This document shows positions 10,685 through 22,075 of a stretch of DNA of 64,000 bases, one piece after another. This DNA comes from Epiperipatus broadwayi (lineage: Eukaryota; Onychophora; Udeonychophora; Euonychophora; Peripatidae): contig JAQFVV010013367.1 of the NCBI GenBank assembly GCA_028023455.1, forward strand, positions 62,001-126,000, given 5' to 3'. Positions within the stretch are counted from its first letter, which is position 1. Each line of letters starts with the position of its first letter. The position numbers were made by a program, and so were the translations under genes. The notes under the pieces were generated by a model. It had not been told where the DNA came from. It worked only from the letters and a program-made list of their open reading frames with translations, and did not search any database.

Positions 10685-10868
10685 TAAAGAGCCTGCTACT
10701 AGCTCTAAACAAGCTTAATTATTTTATTTTTTTATGATAAATGCTACAAGAGAAAATACATGAAAATACCATCATAGATAAAAGCTTCATGTATTTTCTC
10801 TTGTAGCATTTATCATAAAAAAATAAAATAATTAAGCTTGTTTAGAGCTAGTAGAAGGCTCTTTATAT
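10682..10868. mobile_element. Foldback element 3, near-perfect hairpin
   Basis: Arms 10682-10764 and 10786-10868 (about 83 bp, almost perfect) with only a 21-bp loop. The arm contains TAGCTCTAAACAAGCTTAAT and CTACAAGAGAAAATACATGAA, recognisably related to the arm of element 1 (TAGCTCTAATCAAGCTTTAT and CCAAAAGAGAAAGAATTCA). The hammerhead-like loop of element 1 is absent, so this may be a loop-deleted derivative. RNA from either strand would form a long duplex. Confidence 0.85.
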
Positions 10869-12118
10869 ATTACATATTGGGAATACAAGCTATATAGGTC
10901 ATGTGATATATGACTGATTTTACTATATATATATAATTTTATCTTCATTTGTATTTTTAGTTCTTTTTCTACTTATGTATTATGCTATATGAAGTGGTTT
11001 TTATTCATTTTCTTTAATTTAGCTTAATGCACTTTTTTGGTGCTTGTTACTATGATCGCACCTAGCTAAATTATGAAAATAAATAAAAACTGCTAAGTAT
11101 AGCATACTTACACACGTACACAAAAGAATTATATATATGTATATCAAAAGCAATTAAATTCCTTATGATATTTCCACAAGATAAAAAGGTTTTTTGTTTC
11201 TTCTGCAAAAATTATTAAGATTCATCCAAATATTTATTATAATCTCCATAACTCTTTGAATATAGTAACTTATATTATTCATGATGGTTTATTAAATTTT
11301 TATAATCCCTAGAAAATGATAATTAGTGTAACAATTTCTATAATAATTTAAATTGTCACAAACCATTCAATATTGGTTGGTAAAAGGGTAACTAGCTAAT
11401 TATTCAGCAATTGGCAAGCCTAATAAGTAATGTTTTTCTTTTACTTTCCTTGTGACAAAATGTAGAAAAAAACTTTGCCTAGCAGTAGATTTTTACTCTT
11501 TTAAAACAACCAATTAAACTATATATTTGCTTCTGAAATACACATACGTTTATTAAATTTTTAAAAACGTATAATATTAACTATTGATAAAAAAATAAGT
11601 TAATGAAGGTTTTAATTACAATAGTGAAAGAGCATTCAACTATATCTAAAAGCTATAATTAAAAAAATGTCACCCGTTTGAGATCACAATAATAGTCTCA
11701 CATGTTTATAAATTAATGAAGTGCAAGAATTCCCGATAAAAGCTCTTTCATTCTTGAATAATTATTTTAAAACAGTTAGTAATATTTTAAGAAGATTTTC
11801 TTTTGTCGTAATCATTTAGATATCAAGTCACTTTCTAATTAATTTAAACGATAGATTTCCATCCGTTAGCTTTAAGATTCATTAAAAAAACAATTCGCGT
11901 ATTGTAAGACATAGGGGAAATTTACAAATCAGTGTATTTAACTTGAATAAAGATTTTACAGTTATTTTTATCAAAGAAAACTTATCCTAAAGGTTTCAAT
12001 TTCATTAAAAATTTGCAACTTTAGAATGTAACGAATAGAATAATGAGAAATTGTTCTCGCTATCCTCAATGTATTTTGCAAAAAAAAAAAAAACAACTAA
12101 CAACTATTATATATGTCA
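10869..12118. other. AT-rich intergenic DNA, nothing recognised
   Basis: No gene or repeat structure could be supported beyond short TA runs. Confidence 0.55.
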
Positions 12119-12299
12119 AGCATTGGTGGTCGAGAGGTCAGCACGGCCGCCTTACAAGCAGTTGTCCCGGGTTAGCGGGTTCACTTCCCGGCCGATGCTA
12201 TGACAATGTTATTACATTTTTCTTTATCATTGTTAAACTCACTCTCACAACTTTGACACCATCCACCTCAGATAAATACAATAATGATTATTACTAATC
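12119..12299 (+). mobile_element. tRNA-derived SINE (copy 1)
   Basis: The head, 12119-12199, folds like a tRNA: acceptor AGCATTGG pairs with CCGATGCT; the D-arm region GGTCGAGAGGTCAGCACG resembles an internal-promoter A box of the Leu/Ser type; a long variable region follows; the T-arm region CGGGTTCACTTCCCG contains a B-box-like GGTTCACTTCC. These would drive RNA polymerase III. The non-tRNA tail, about 12200-12299, ends in ATAATGATTATTACTAAT, a simple repeat. It is a SINE and not a tRNA gene because the anticodon stem is poor, the body continues past the acceptor, and two relatives occur at 12.6 and 26.2 kb. Confidence 0.75.
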
Positions 12300-12460
12300 A
12301 TTTTATAAACTAGAGATTATCTCTAGCACATATATAAACTTTAAACCTCAGTTAAAGATTAATATATCTGATTTTTTAATTTTAAACATACAGACACATG
12401 GAGTTATTCACCTTTCTCTTTCCCACGTGTAATATCTTTATAGAAATATTAAAAAACCTC
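12300..12460 (+). repeat. Dispersed repeat shared with 14215-14365
   Basis: Shares AACTTTAAACCTCAGTTAAA and flanking sequence with 14255-14285. It directly follows the SINE, so it could be part of a longer SINE body or a separate element. Confidence 0.6.
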
Positions 12461-12609
12461 CATACTTCCTCATTCTTTTTAAATTCATATAAATAAAGAT
12501 ACAATAAAAGATAAATGACCCCCAAGATGCAAACCAGCACTCATCACTTTGGCCCAGATCCCTATCTACCATATATATCTATTATATGAAGAATATTTAT
12601 CTATAGTAA

Positions 12610-12706
12610 ATTGTTACATTTTTATTTACCATTGTCAAACTCACTCCACTCACAATTTAGACACGATCCATCTTAGATAAATATAATAATGTTTACTACT
12701 AATAGT
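12610..12706 (+). mobile_element. 5'-truncated SINE tail (copy 2)
   Basis: Matches the non-tRNA tail of the 12119 SINE (TTACATTTTTATTTACCATTG, TCAAACTCACT, GATAAATATAATAATGTTTA) but lacks the tRNA-like head. Confidence 0.7.
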
Positions 12707-12912
12707 TAAGTTTGGGGAAAAGCAGGTTTATTAACTTTTAATTCGCATAGTAATGATTATTAATGCAGGTAATTTACTATTGTTATCCATCAAAATATGT
12801 TTAGATAAAATCCCATATACAGTACCTTATATATTTTTAGGTAAAATTTCGATTTCTAACTATATTTTTGATGGAATTCACTGTAATTTAGTTGGAAATC
12901 ACAATTATTATG
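12707..12912. other. Spacer before the tetranucleotide array
   Basis: Unremarkable AT-rich sequence. Confidence 0.5.
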
Positions 12913-13436
<524 letters not shown>

Positions 13437-14082
13437 TTAATCTCTTTCTACAAATATAAAAATAATGAAAGTATATTTGCATTTTCTATATTTAAGATAC
13501 ATCATATTTCTAGAATTACTAATTAACATAATTTTTTTAAAAAAAAAAAGTAATACAAATGTGCTATATAAGTTAGTGCAGTAAAACATTTGCATGTATT
13601 GGAATTTAAAATCTATGGATCGTACCTAGATTTGTAATTTCTTGAACTTCTGAATTACAAAGCCTTTTAATTATAACTATATATTATATATTACATTTAG
13701 TGCTATAAAATAAAATAATTAAATGGCTTTATTGCTCAAGAGTTCATAGGAATATCAAGTCCCATATCTGCCAGAACAAGAATCAGTCTGAGACTCTTCC
13801 ACTGCATTAATCTATGCAGAGCATTTAGAACTATAAAAAACTGTCAGGATACTTCCATCTTTATTATTAAAGTTAGTCTTAGTATATTTCTATTATTGTA
13901 TTTATTATTATCCAAGTAATTCAAATAATAGCTTAAAAATGAATTATGATAAACTTTGAAGAAAAAGCCCTATAAAAGTTTACAAATTATTTATAAATTA
14001 GCAACTTTATAGCAACAATTACATACACATATTGATAATTGAATTTAATATATACAAAACTAAGTTAAAACTATATATTCTA

Positions 14083-14121
<39 letters not shown>

Positions 14122-14214
14122 CCACACACACATGTACATTACACTTTGATTTACGGTGCCAAACTTCCTGCAATCAAAACTTTTTTAACAACCATTTCAT
14201 ATAAATGTCTTAAT
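13437..14214. other. AT-rich intergenic DNA with (TA)n
   Basis: Nothing gene-like. (TA)n at about 14087-14120. Confidence 0.55.
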
Positions 14215-14624
14215 AATTATTTAATCATTTATTAAATTAGAAATTATTTCTATCCCAAATATAAACTTTAAACCTCAGTTAAAAATAAATATATATGTTT
14301 TTTAATGAAACATGAATACATGAAATAACTTTTAAATATGTCTCTCTTTTTCGGCATGTAATATATATATATATATATAAATTAAAGATGCAATTTTAAT
14401 AAACAGAAATAAACTGCATATAATTAATAGACAAACTGCTAATGTTAAAATTCAAAGATTCATAGGATTTGAATTGATGAAGTTTATTTCTGTTATGTTT
14501 TTTTGAATGTAAGGGCAGTTGAGAATGGTTAAGGATTTAACTGAAAGTACTTTGGCAGATTGAAAGACTGTATTTAATAGTTAATTACCATTAAATTTAT
14601 TATTTTTATTGTTATTACAATGGC
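14215..14624 (+). repeat. Dispersed repeat plus single F2 foldback arm
   Basis: 14215-14365 resembles 12300-12460. 14379-14624 resembles the right arm of the 9448-10056 foldback in the same orientation (AAGATGCAATTTTAATAAAC, GGATTTAACTGAAAGTACTT, AGACTGTAT) and extends further, matching the outer left arm (TTTTTATTGTTATTACAATG). A short (TA)n joins the two parts. Confidence 0.78.
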
Positions 14625-15834
14625 TTTTAATCAACAGACATTTTATTGGTATTACATGTATATATATGGAAACAGACACGTTATTTCACATATATAATTT
14701 GAAGTCGTCCCTTCCCCAATTTAAAACTGTTGAGAAAAAATAAAAAGAAACTGACAGTTTTCAAAAATAAAAGTTAAAACGAAAAAATAAAAAGATGTCA
14801 GCAATTTAAAAATTAATATTTTAAAATATTAAAAGTACTGTTAAAATGTTTACAGATTATCAAAAAGAAGACTGTAATTAACAATTAATAATAAAAAAAG
14901 ATTGCTGTGGGCATAAAAATTAATATATGTTTTTCAAAAACATCAGATAAGAGTTATTAGAATCTGTTCTCACCAAAAATAGATGGCCAATGAGGAATGA
15001 AAATAAACACATGGATCTCTGAGAAGATTGGTGTTAGATCGATCCCAAAAACTGAGAGATTAGAAAAGCATAAAGAGATAAATAGGGGAGTAGAGATTGC
15101 TTAAGAAATTTTTATAGCAGACATATGGTTAGAAAGCATCAAGACTGTTATTAATGAAATCCATATTATATGACTACTAGCCCAACAAAGCTTGGAGTGC
15201 TGTGAATAATAAAAAGCAGGAACCTGTAACTGAAAAAAATATTAAATGAAGAAACAAGTGGTTAAAATATTATATCTTCAAATGACTGGAAAAAAATAGC
15301 TTTCTCCTTTGCCCTTGGTTCAGTTATGAAGTAAAATAAAATAAAGGCCTATGAACTGGACCATCAACTTGTTAAGCTCTCAGAATACCCCTTATTGATT
15401 GGAAAATTTATAGTGAACTGCCAGCAGATGTAGGTTCAGGTAGGGAAATTGTACATCTTTTATAACCTTTTATAATATGTAAAAATATTTTGTAAATTGT
15501 ATTTCTTAAGTTAAAATATAATATAATGAAATGTTATTTTTAAATTGATTGATTGTAAGTAATACAAAAAGGAACTATATTTAAAAAAAATGGAACGCAG
15601 TGGAGTAATAGGTGAAATAAAAATAATTTGCAAGATGTGTTCGTTAATTAAGATAATCTATGATTTAATAAAATGTCATTTTCTGGATTGATTGATTATT
15701 AAAATGCTTCCAAATAATAAAAAAATATTTATTCTGAATAATGGTTATTATTTTATATAAAAAAAACTTTGATAGAATGAATTGCCTCTGGAACCACACA
15801 TACATAAATTAAGGAAATGTTTATATATGTGAAT
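14625..15834. other. AT-rich intergenic DNA, nothing recognised
   Basis: No supported gene or repeat. Confidence 0.5.
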
Positions 15835-16333
15835 TAAGAAATAATATAATCTCTTCCAAATAATGACTTCAAGCTGTATTGAAATGGTGAATAAGTTCAA
15901 ACCCACACTGAATATTAAGGAATAATAAATCTCTTCCAAATAATGACTTTCAAAATATATTGATATGATGAATAAGTGATTTAAATCCACACTGAATATT
16001 AAGAAATAATAAATCTCTTCCAAAGAATGACTTTAAACTGTATTTTTATAATTAATAAGTGGTTCAAACCCACACTGAATATATTAAGTAATAATAAATC
16101 TTTTCCAAATAATGATTTCAAACTGTATTGAAATGGTAAATAAGTGGTTCAAACCCACACTGAATATATTAAGTAATAATAAATCTCTTTCAAATAATGA
16201 CCTCAAAATGTATTGATATGATGAATAAGTGGTTCAAAACCACACTGAATATATTAAGTAATAATAAATTTCTTCCCAATAATGACTTCAAATTGTATTG
16301 ATATGATAAATAAGTGGTTCAAGCCCACACTTG
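15835..16333. repeat. 85-bp satellite, six units
   Basis: Units contain AAATCTCTTCCAAATAATGA, an ATTGATATGATGAATAAGTG core and CAAACCCACACTGAATAT. Landmarks at about 15851, 15931, 16015, 16100, 16185 and 16270 give spacings of 80, 84, 85, 85 and 85 bp. The three later units are the most alike. An apparent minus-strand frame over 15748-16023 is only this repeat. Confidence 0.9.
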
Positions 16334-16356
16334 TACGATATGTAAAAAAAAAACAA

Positions 16357-16480
16357 CTTTCAGATTCCTGGATTAAAACACATATTTCTCGATACCTGGA
16401 TTAACATAAGTACTTCAAGGTACTTGGATAGAATAAATACTTCAAGATACCTAAATAAAGTAGTTACTTCTATACACATG
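16357..16480. repeat. 27-bp degenerate tandem repeat
   Basis: Four to five units of about 27-28 bp built on CTTCAAGATACCTGGAT....ATAA, immediately after the 85-bp satellite. Confidence 0.7.
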
Positions 16481-18390
16481 GATATGTATCTATGCAGTTA
16501 AGGGAGCTTGAAACCTAAAAGGACAATTTCCACTAAGGAACAATCAGAAAAACATCCATAATGTGCACATGGATGTGAACACAGCCAGTATAGAGACTGT
16601 CAGCAAACTTTTCCTTCTTCTTCTTCAAGAACTTTATAAGTCATATTGTTATTAAATAAAATTATTGTCTCAAAATAAATAATACCTTTTGTCAATTTCA
16701 TTTGCATCATTCATTTATTTTTGCACTGGTTCACAAGAATCTCATGTCTCCTGAGCTATGTTCAGCATAACCAGATGATGGTAATTAATGTATTAGTGAG
16801 ATGAAACTCTAGTGGCACCTTTGGAAAAACAAACACCTAAACTTCTAGATGCTTCCAGTCTCTATGGCACTACATCCTCTGATGAGCAGGAAATATTGTT
16901 GTAAATGGGGTAACATCTGCATTGGGGAATGCCAATCAATAGTTCCTTCCTGCAATATGTTCATCAGGAAATAGTTACAACCGATGTAAAGAAGTTGGGT
17001 GATCTTGTCTGGTTACAATATATATAATTAAAGAGAGGAGATTTATCCTATTAATACATGTACTACACTGATTTTATAATAGCTCAGTGATGTCATATTG
17101 AGTACTGAGGATGCTCTCAAAGTCAAACACAAAATAGAGACTTTTGGAAAAATAAGAGCATCTGTTTTATCTTGAAACCTACATTATAATTATATAGACC
17201 AATCTGAAGCATCTTAGTTTGAGAGCATTAAGATGCTTTTCTATTCACTTTTACATCTATTATTTTCTTTTACATATTAATATCATGGAATTTTTCAATT
17301 TACTACATGTTAATATTATGAATTCTTAGAAACTATGTAACATGCACTCACACACACACATAGTAATTTTTTAGTTTGATAGATCTGTTGGTAAGATAAT
17401 TTTTTATAGTAATGTGACATAATTTGTTATTATGTTTTGCAAATATAATATTGACTTCTGTACTATTAGAATAACTTGAGATGCATGGCAGATTTTAACT
17501 GCATAATGTGATGTGAGGAATGTTTAGGGAGACTAAGGTCATTTAGTTATTTAAGAATAATTCCTTCAAACAATTTTTGATCAATATTCTCCCATGCGAT
17601 GACATGCAGATCATTTCTGATGTGTATAAGGTTTTTGAATTTTTTCTAAGACCAGAAAACTATATTAGTGGATTGGTTAGGTATGTAATATTCATGTGAA
17701 CAAAGATGATTATAATACTTATGTAGAATTTGGAGAGATAATATAATTTAGATGCTTATAAATATTAGCTGAAATAAGAAAAAATCCAATACTTGGTTTG
17801 TTCCAAGAGATACATTTTTTAGACTTTAATATAGTGCAATCATTTATGGATTTTATTACAATAAAGAGAATGGCATTAAATAATATTGTTATTTGTTAAG
17901 GATTAAATAATTTGGCTTGCAATAATATCTTTTTAAAAATTATGTTTTTTACTCATTCTGCTTTCCTTCGATTTAGACCGGATTACAAATCAATTATGAC
18001 TTTTTAGCTAGAAAACAAACTAGAGTCCACATCCTAAGTAAAGCTGTTTAGTGAAATGCACAAAAAGATAATATTGTTATTAAAAAGAAAAAAAAAACTA
18101 TTTAGTAAAATATGTAAATAGAAAATACAGTATAATAACAACAACAACAACAATAATAATAGTGATGATGATAATAATAAAAATAAAAATGCAGTCCTGC
18201 TGCTAATATATAGTAACAAACTCTTAAAAGCTCCTGAATGTATTTGATAAAAGATAAATAAAATCTGTTTAATAGTTAAAATTTTTTATAATTTGAAAAG
18301 TGTAAACGATTCCGGTTTGTAAGGAAGAAAAGCCCTGTCAACGAAGTGAGTTTTTTTTAATATTTTTGTAATTAGAAAATATCTAGTCAT
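16481..18390. other. Intergenic DNA with one GC-richer island
   Basis: About 16735-17028 is GC-richer and ends in GGTTACAATATATATA, like the 3' ends of the SINE-like repeats here, so it may be an old short retroelement. (CA)n at about 17346-17360 and (CAA)n/(TAA)n at about 18136-18182. Nothing else recognised. Confidence 0.45.
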
Positions 18391-18399
18391 CTAAGTAAA

Positions 18400-19790
18400 A
18401 TGGCGTCTGAAGAAAACAACTGTGTAATTAGTAAGAGAGATAGCAATATAAATGTGAAAACGGTTGCAGGAACTATTAAAGATAAAAGGTCTTATGCAAC
18501 AATTGCTGCAATGAAACTGCAAAAAGCAGTATTGGAAAATGTTATACAAGAAAACTCTCATAAGCCACAACAAGAGAACTAAAAAAATGGAGGGAGGGGG
18601 ACAAATAGGCAGATTTAGGAGTGCTAATTCAATAGACATCTTTGAACTAAATATAAAAAATGAAAGATGAGATGTTTAATCACGTAACAAAACAAACAGA
18701 AGATAACTGAACAGAAGAAGAAATACAAGAAATCAACATCCAGTTTAATAACATGATACCGAATGAATTATATGAATCTTTTAAAAAATTATTTTCTGAT
18801 TGATCATTAGTGCTTGCAAGATTATTGTTCAGGAATCATAAAGAATGCATATTTCAGGTATAGTTTTAGTGATTTCAAAAGTCTGGTCCAACCATTTGGA
18901 CAATCCATATATTTTAAGCAGATTTTTTGCAATGATACATCCACACTTGTATACATGAACAGTTATCACTTTAAGATAAAACTGCACCAGCATATTAAGC
19001 CAGAAGAAATTCCAGGCAAATTATGGATCAGGGAGTGGTTTTGTATCTACACCTTAAAGGGCTAAAACCACAATGTTTTGACTGTGGGGAGAGAAGTCAT
19101 TTAATTATAGACTGTCCAAGGAATGAAAATATTAATAATAATAAAGAATTTGGTATATCAGAGGAAAGACATGAAAGAAGAACAAGCAGTAAACAAAGGG
19201 ATTCAAAGGAAATGCTGATGTTGGACTGGTAACTCAGGGATGTGAAAAGGAAAGAATTTCCATACAACAGCCACATATGAATACAGATAATCAAGAGAGT
19301 GAAAGTGAAAATATAAATAATGAAGGAAACAATATTAGTGAAATTCTAGATTTATTGTTTAAAAAGGAGGAAAAGGATTGCCTTATGATAAATAATACAA
19401 AAATAAAGGAAAAAAGGGAATGATATACAAATTCATGCAGTTAAAGCCCTAGAAAAAGATACTGAAGAACACATACAGAAAGAAAATGTAGAAGAGAAGC
19501 AATATTATGAAGAGAATAGGAATTTGGATAAAGAACTGGATTTAATTAAAAAAACTAGGAACATTACAAATTTTGAGATTACTCCGATAATAATGCCAAA
19601 TATACTACAAGTTACTCAAGGTGATATTGAGCAAAAGAGAAAGCCAGGAAGACCCTAAAAACATGAAAACAGGAAAAAAAGCAAAATTGGGGAAGCTCTT
19701 GTTTGATGACACAGGAGAATGGTATCGAATAGAGAGCTGTACTGATGTTGAATCTGAATGGGAGCTTGAAGATGCCTGGGATTTACAATA
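18400..19790 (+). pseudogene. LINE ORF1-like protein with CCHC zinc knuckle, broken
   Basis: A run of colinear fragments in changing frames: MASEENNCVISKRDS from the ATG at 18400; a region around 18814-19060 with STLVYMNSYHFKIKLHQHIK and EIPGKLWIREWF; a CCHC zinc knuckle at 19074-19115 (CFDCGERSHLIIDC, spacing C-x2-C-x4-H-x4-C); an acidic/Lys-rich segment with several short-indel frameshifts; and a C-terminal part with KRKPGRPK, an AT-hook-like motif, ending LEDAWDLQ and a stop at about 19790. Single CCHC knuckles near the middle of a basic protein are typical of ORF1/Gag-like nucleic acid chaperones of L1/Tx1- or CR1-type LINEs. At least three frame changes and internal stops make it non-functional. 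A cellular CCHC protein pseudogene is a less likely alternative, because LINE ORF2-like sequence follows. Confidence 0.65.
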
Positions 19791-19863
19791 GAAAAATAAC
19801 CAAAGATATGTATATTTAGAGATAGAGTAAATCAAGCTAATTCAAAATAAAAAGTAAAATTAT

Positions 19864-20120
19864 ATAAATAAGAATTAAAATCGCTTCTTTTGATCTATGG
19901 GGTTTGAATTGAATAGGAAAGATATTAAAGTTGAAACATTGGATCAGGGAAATAAATCTCATACAATGGGGTTGCTTGAATACAGACTGATCCAGCAAAA
20001 TTCCTAAATAGTGAGGGGTTTGTTGCACTGTTTAAGAGACTTTACCTCTCTGTCAGGCAAATCTGGTTTTTTGATAGCCAGTGTTTGCCAGTCTGTCAAT
20101 TGTTGGCAAAAATGATAAAA
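19864..20120 (+). pseudogene. Probable start of LINE ORF2 endonuclease, decayed
   Basis: Begins IKIASFDLWGLN, resembling the conserved IASxNxxGLN opening of APE-type LINE endonucleases, then after an in-frame stop and a frame change MGLLEYRLIQQNS, resembling the IxxLQET glutamate motif region. It lies about 75 bp after the ORF1 stop, as expected for a two-ORF LINE. No catalytic residue can be confirmed and reverse transcriptase motifs are not seen downstream. Confidence 0.4.
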
Positions 20121-21130
20121 CATTTAGGGACAGGTATAGTGTAGTATTTTTTTTTAAAAAAATTGGAATTTGAAATTTCTTTAGTGAATTTCTGGAAATA
20201 TGACATTTTTGAAAGGGACATAGGATTAGAACTTGTAAGTTAAGTCTATTAAAAGTCTTGTAACATCAGTTTGAAAATTAAAGGAATATAGGACTAAAAC
20301 TTGAGAGTTAGGTTTATTAGGACTTTCTGTAACACAAGTTTGAACATTGTGATTGGAAAAATAAGACAATATAAAGAAACTTAGAAATAAAATCATGTCA
20401 AATTAGAAAAAAAGGACAATTAGCAACAAATTTTTGTAGGTGATTGATTTGCTAATGGGGTTCAAATAATGAATTACATCATAAACCATATAAGACATAT
20501 AACAAAATGAAATATTAAAACAGGCAAAACTCTCTATACAGTATTGCCACTCAGTGCAAGCCAGAGTAATAAATGGATGCTAGAAGGCTTGTGCATAAAA
20601 TCCCCATTTAGTGCCTACTCATCCAATATCACCATAATAGTTTCTGGCTTGTGACCTTTGCCAGTGAAGGGCCTTGTATCTGAAAGCACTGCACCTAGAT
20701 CTTAGGATCTAATGCAACTCTCCAGCAGCCACCTTTTGTATTTAAACTACAGAACTATGAGTCTTAAATTGAAAACACAATAATATTTTCAATCCAAGTT
20801 CATTAGCTTATATAGTCATATAAGTCTGAACTCAATTCAGTACATACACATTTTGGGGTCTTTAGAAATGGTAATCATGTGATGTTTATTGACTTAAAAT
20901 GAAATATTGGGTTATCATATTTGGACTGTTAACCTAGGCAGAATGGACAATCTGGGATATCAAGATCAAATTTAATATAGACAAGAACTATGATTTAACC
21001 TCCTGTAAACCTAGAAAGAACTCTAACAAAATGAACAATATAAATGTAAAAAAATTGTAATGAGCTTGTAGCAGTGGTTTTGCTTTGTAATTGTAACGTT
21101 GTATTTTTCTGAGTCAATAAAAAGCCTTTT
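20121..21130. other. Intergenic DNA, GC-richer patch
   Basis: About 20535-20735 is GC-richer without a usable frame and may be the remains of the LINE 3' region or another repeat. A small repeat pairs about 20220-20270 with 20278-20340 (GGAATATAGGACTAAAACTT... and AAGTCTTGTAACATCAGTTTG-like phrases), a ~63-bp near-tandem duplication. Confidence 0.4.
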
Positions 21131-21137
21131 GAAACAT

Positions 21138-21335
21138 AATAATAATAATATTAATAGTAGTAGTAGTAGTAGTAGTAGTAGTAATAGTAGTAGTAGTAGT
21201 AGTAGTAGCAGTAGCAGTAGTAGTAGCAGCAGCAGCGGCAGTGGCAGTAGCAGGAGCAGCAGCAGAAGTAGCAGTGGAAGCAGTAGTAGTAGTAATAGTA
21301 GTAGTAGTTGTAGTAGTAGTAGTAATAATAAATAA
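21138..21335. repeat. Imperfect (TAG/AGC/TAA)n triplet repeat
   Basis: About 200 bp of AAT, AGT and AGC triplets in register. It stays open in several frames as poly-Ser or poly-Leu, which are artefacts. Confidence 0.93.
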
Positions 21336-21601
21336 AGAAAGATAATATTGTTATTAAAAATATTTTGCACAAGACAGCTGCTAAATTGATTCCTTACATT
21401 CCATATTTCAAAATCTCTCATACTCTCAATTGAATAATACATGTGAACTTTGTGAATTTACCATTGATCAAGACAATTTTATCACACACAGAATTACTAT
21501 AATTATGAGGCAATATTTGAGAAACAGCTTTTATTTTTAAATAAATTATTAATAATAATACATTACTTTTTATATAAATTAGGATATTTAAATAAAAGTA
21601 A

Positions 21602-22075
21602 TTGGAAAAACTAAACATTTTCATTTACATATAAATTTTATTAATTATAATAATAAAAGAGCATCAGTCTGTTTACTTTTGTGCAATGGTAGGGTATATA
21701 TGAAATATATTTCGAGGCTTGAGCAATTGTCACAACAAGTGAAGAAGTTTTTCTCATATATTTAAATAAAAAATATTTATAATCAGAATGTGTTTCTAAC
21801 AATAAAGTGCTTTGGAAATCTAAATATTTATATGTAAGTTTTATTAATTATCATGACAAAATGACATTGCCTATTCAGTTTAGCGCAATAATAAGAGTAA
21901 TATACTAGTATAGTTCTAGCTCGAGTCTTGAAGTGTCACAATAAGTCTAAGTACAGAAGCATTCCTCTCGTCTTTAAATAAAAAATATTCATATTCAGAA
22001 CATATTTCTAAGAATGAAATGATTTGAAAATGTAAACATTTTCATTACATATATATTTTATTAATTATCTTGGTT
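21602..22075. repeat. ~210-bp tandem repeat, two units plus
   Basis: Landmark TTGGAAAAACTAAACATTTTC at 21602, TTTGGAAATCTAAATATTTA at 21811 and TTTGAAAATGTAAACATTTTC at 22023, each followed by an ATTTTATTAATTAT phrase. Internal CTTTAAATAAAAAATATT and GTTTAC/CTATTCAG phrases also recur. Spacings are 209 and 212 bp. Confidence 0.78.

Noticed and set aside
12119-12199. Functional tRNA gene
   Set aside because: Anticodon stem is poor, sequence continues into a SINE body, and diverged copies are present.
16876-16890. CTGATGAGCAGGAAA, a hammerhead-like core
   Set aside because: Only 4 nt separate CTGATGA and GAAA, so no stem II; no stem III and no NUH partner follow.
21023-21442. Poly-Leu and poly-Ser frames
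   Set aside because: Translation of the triplet repeat at 21138-21335.
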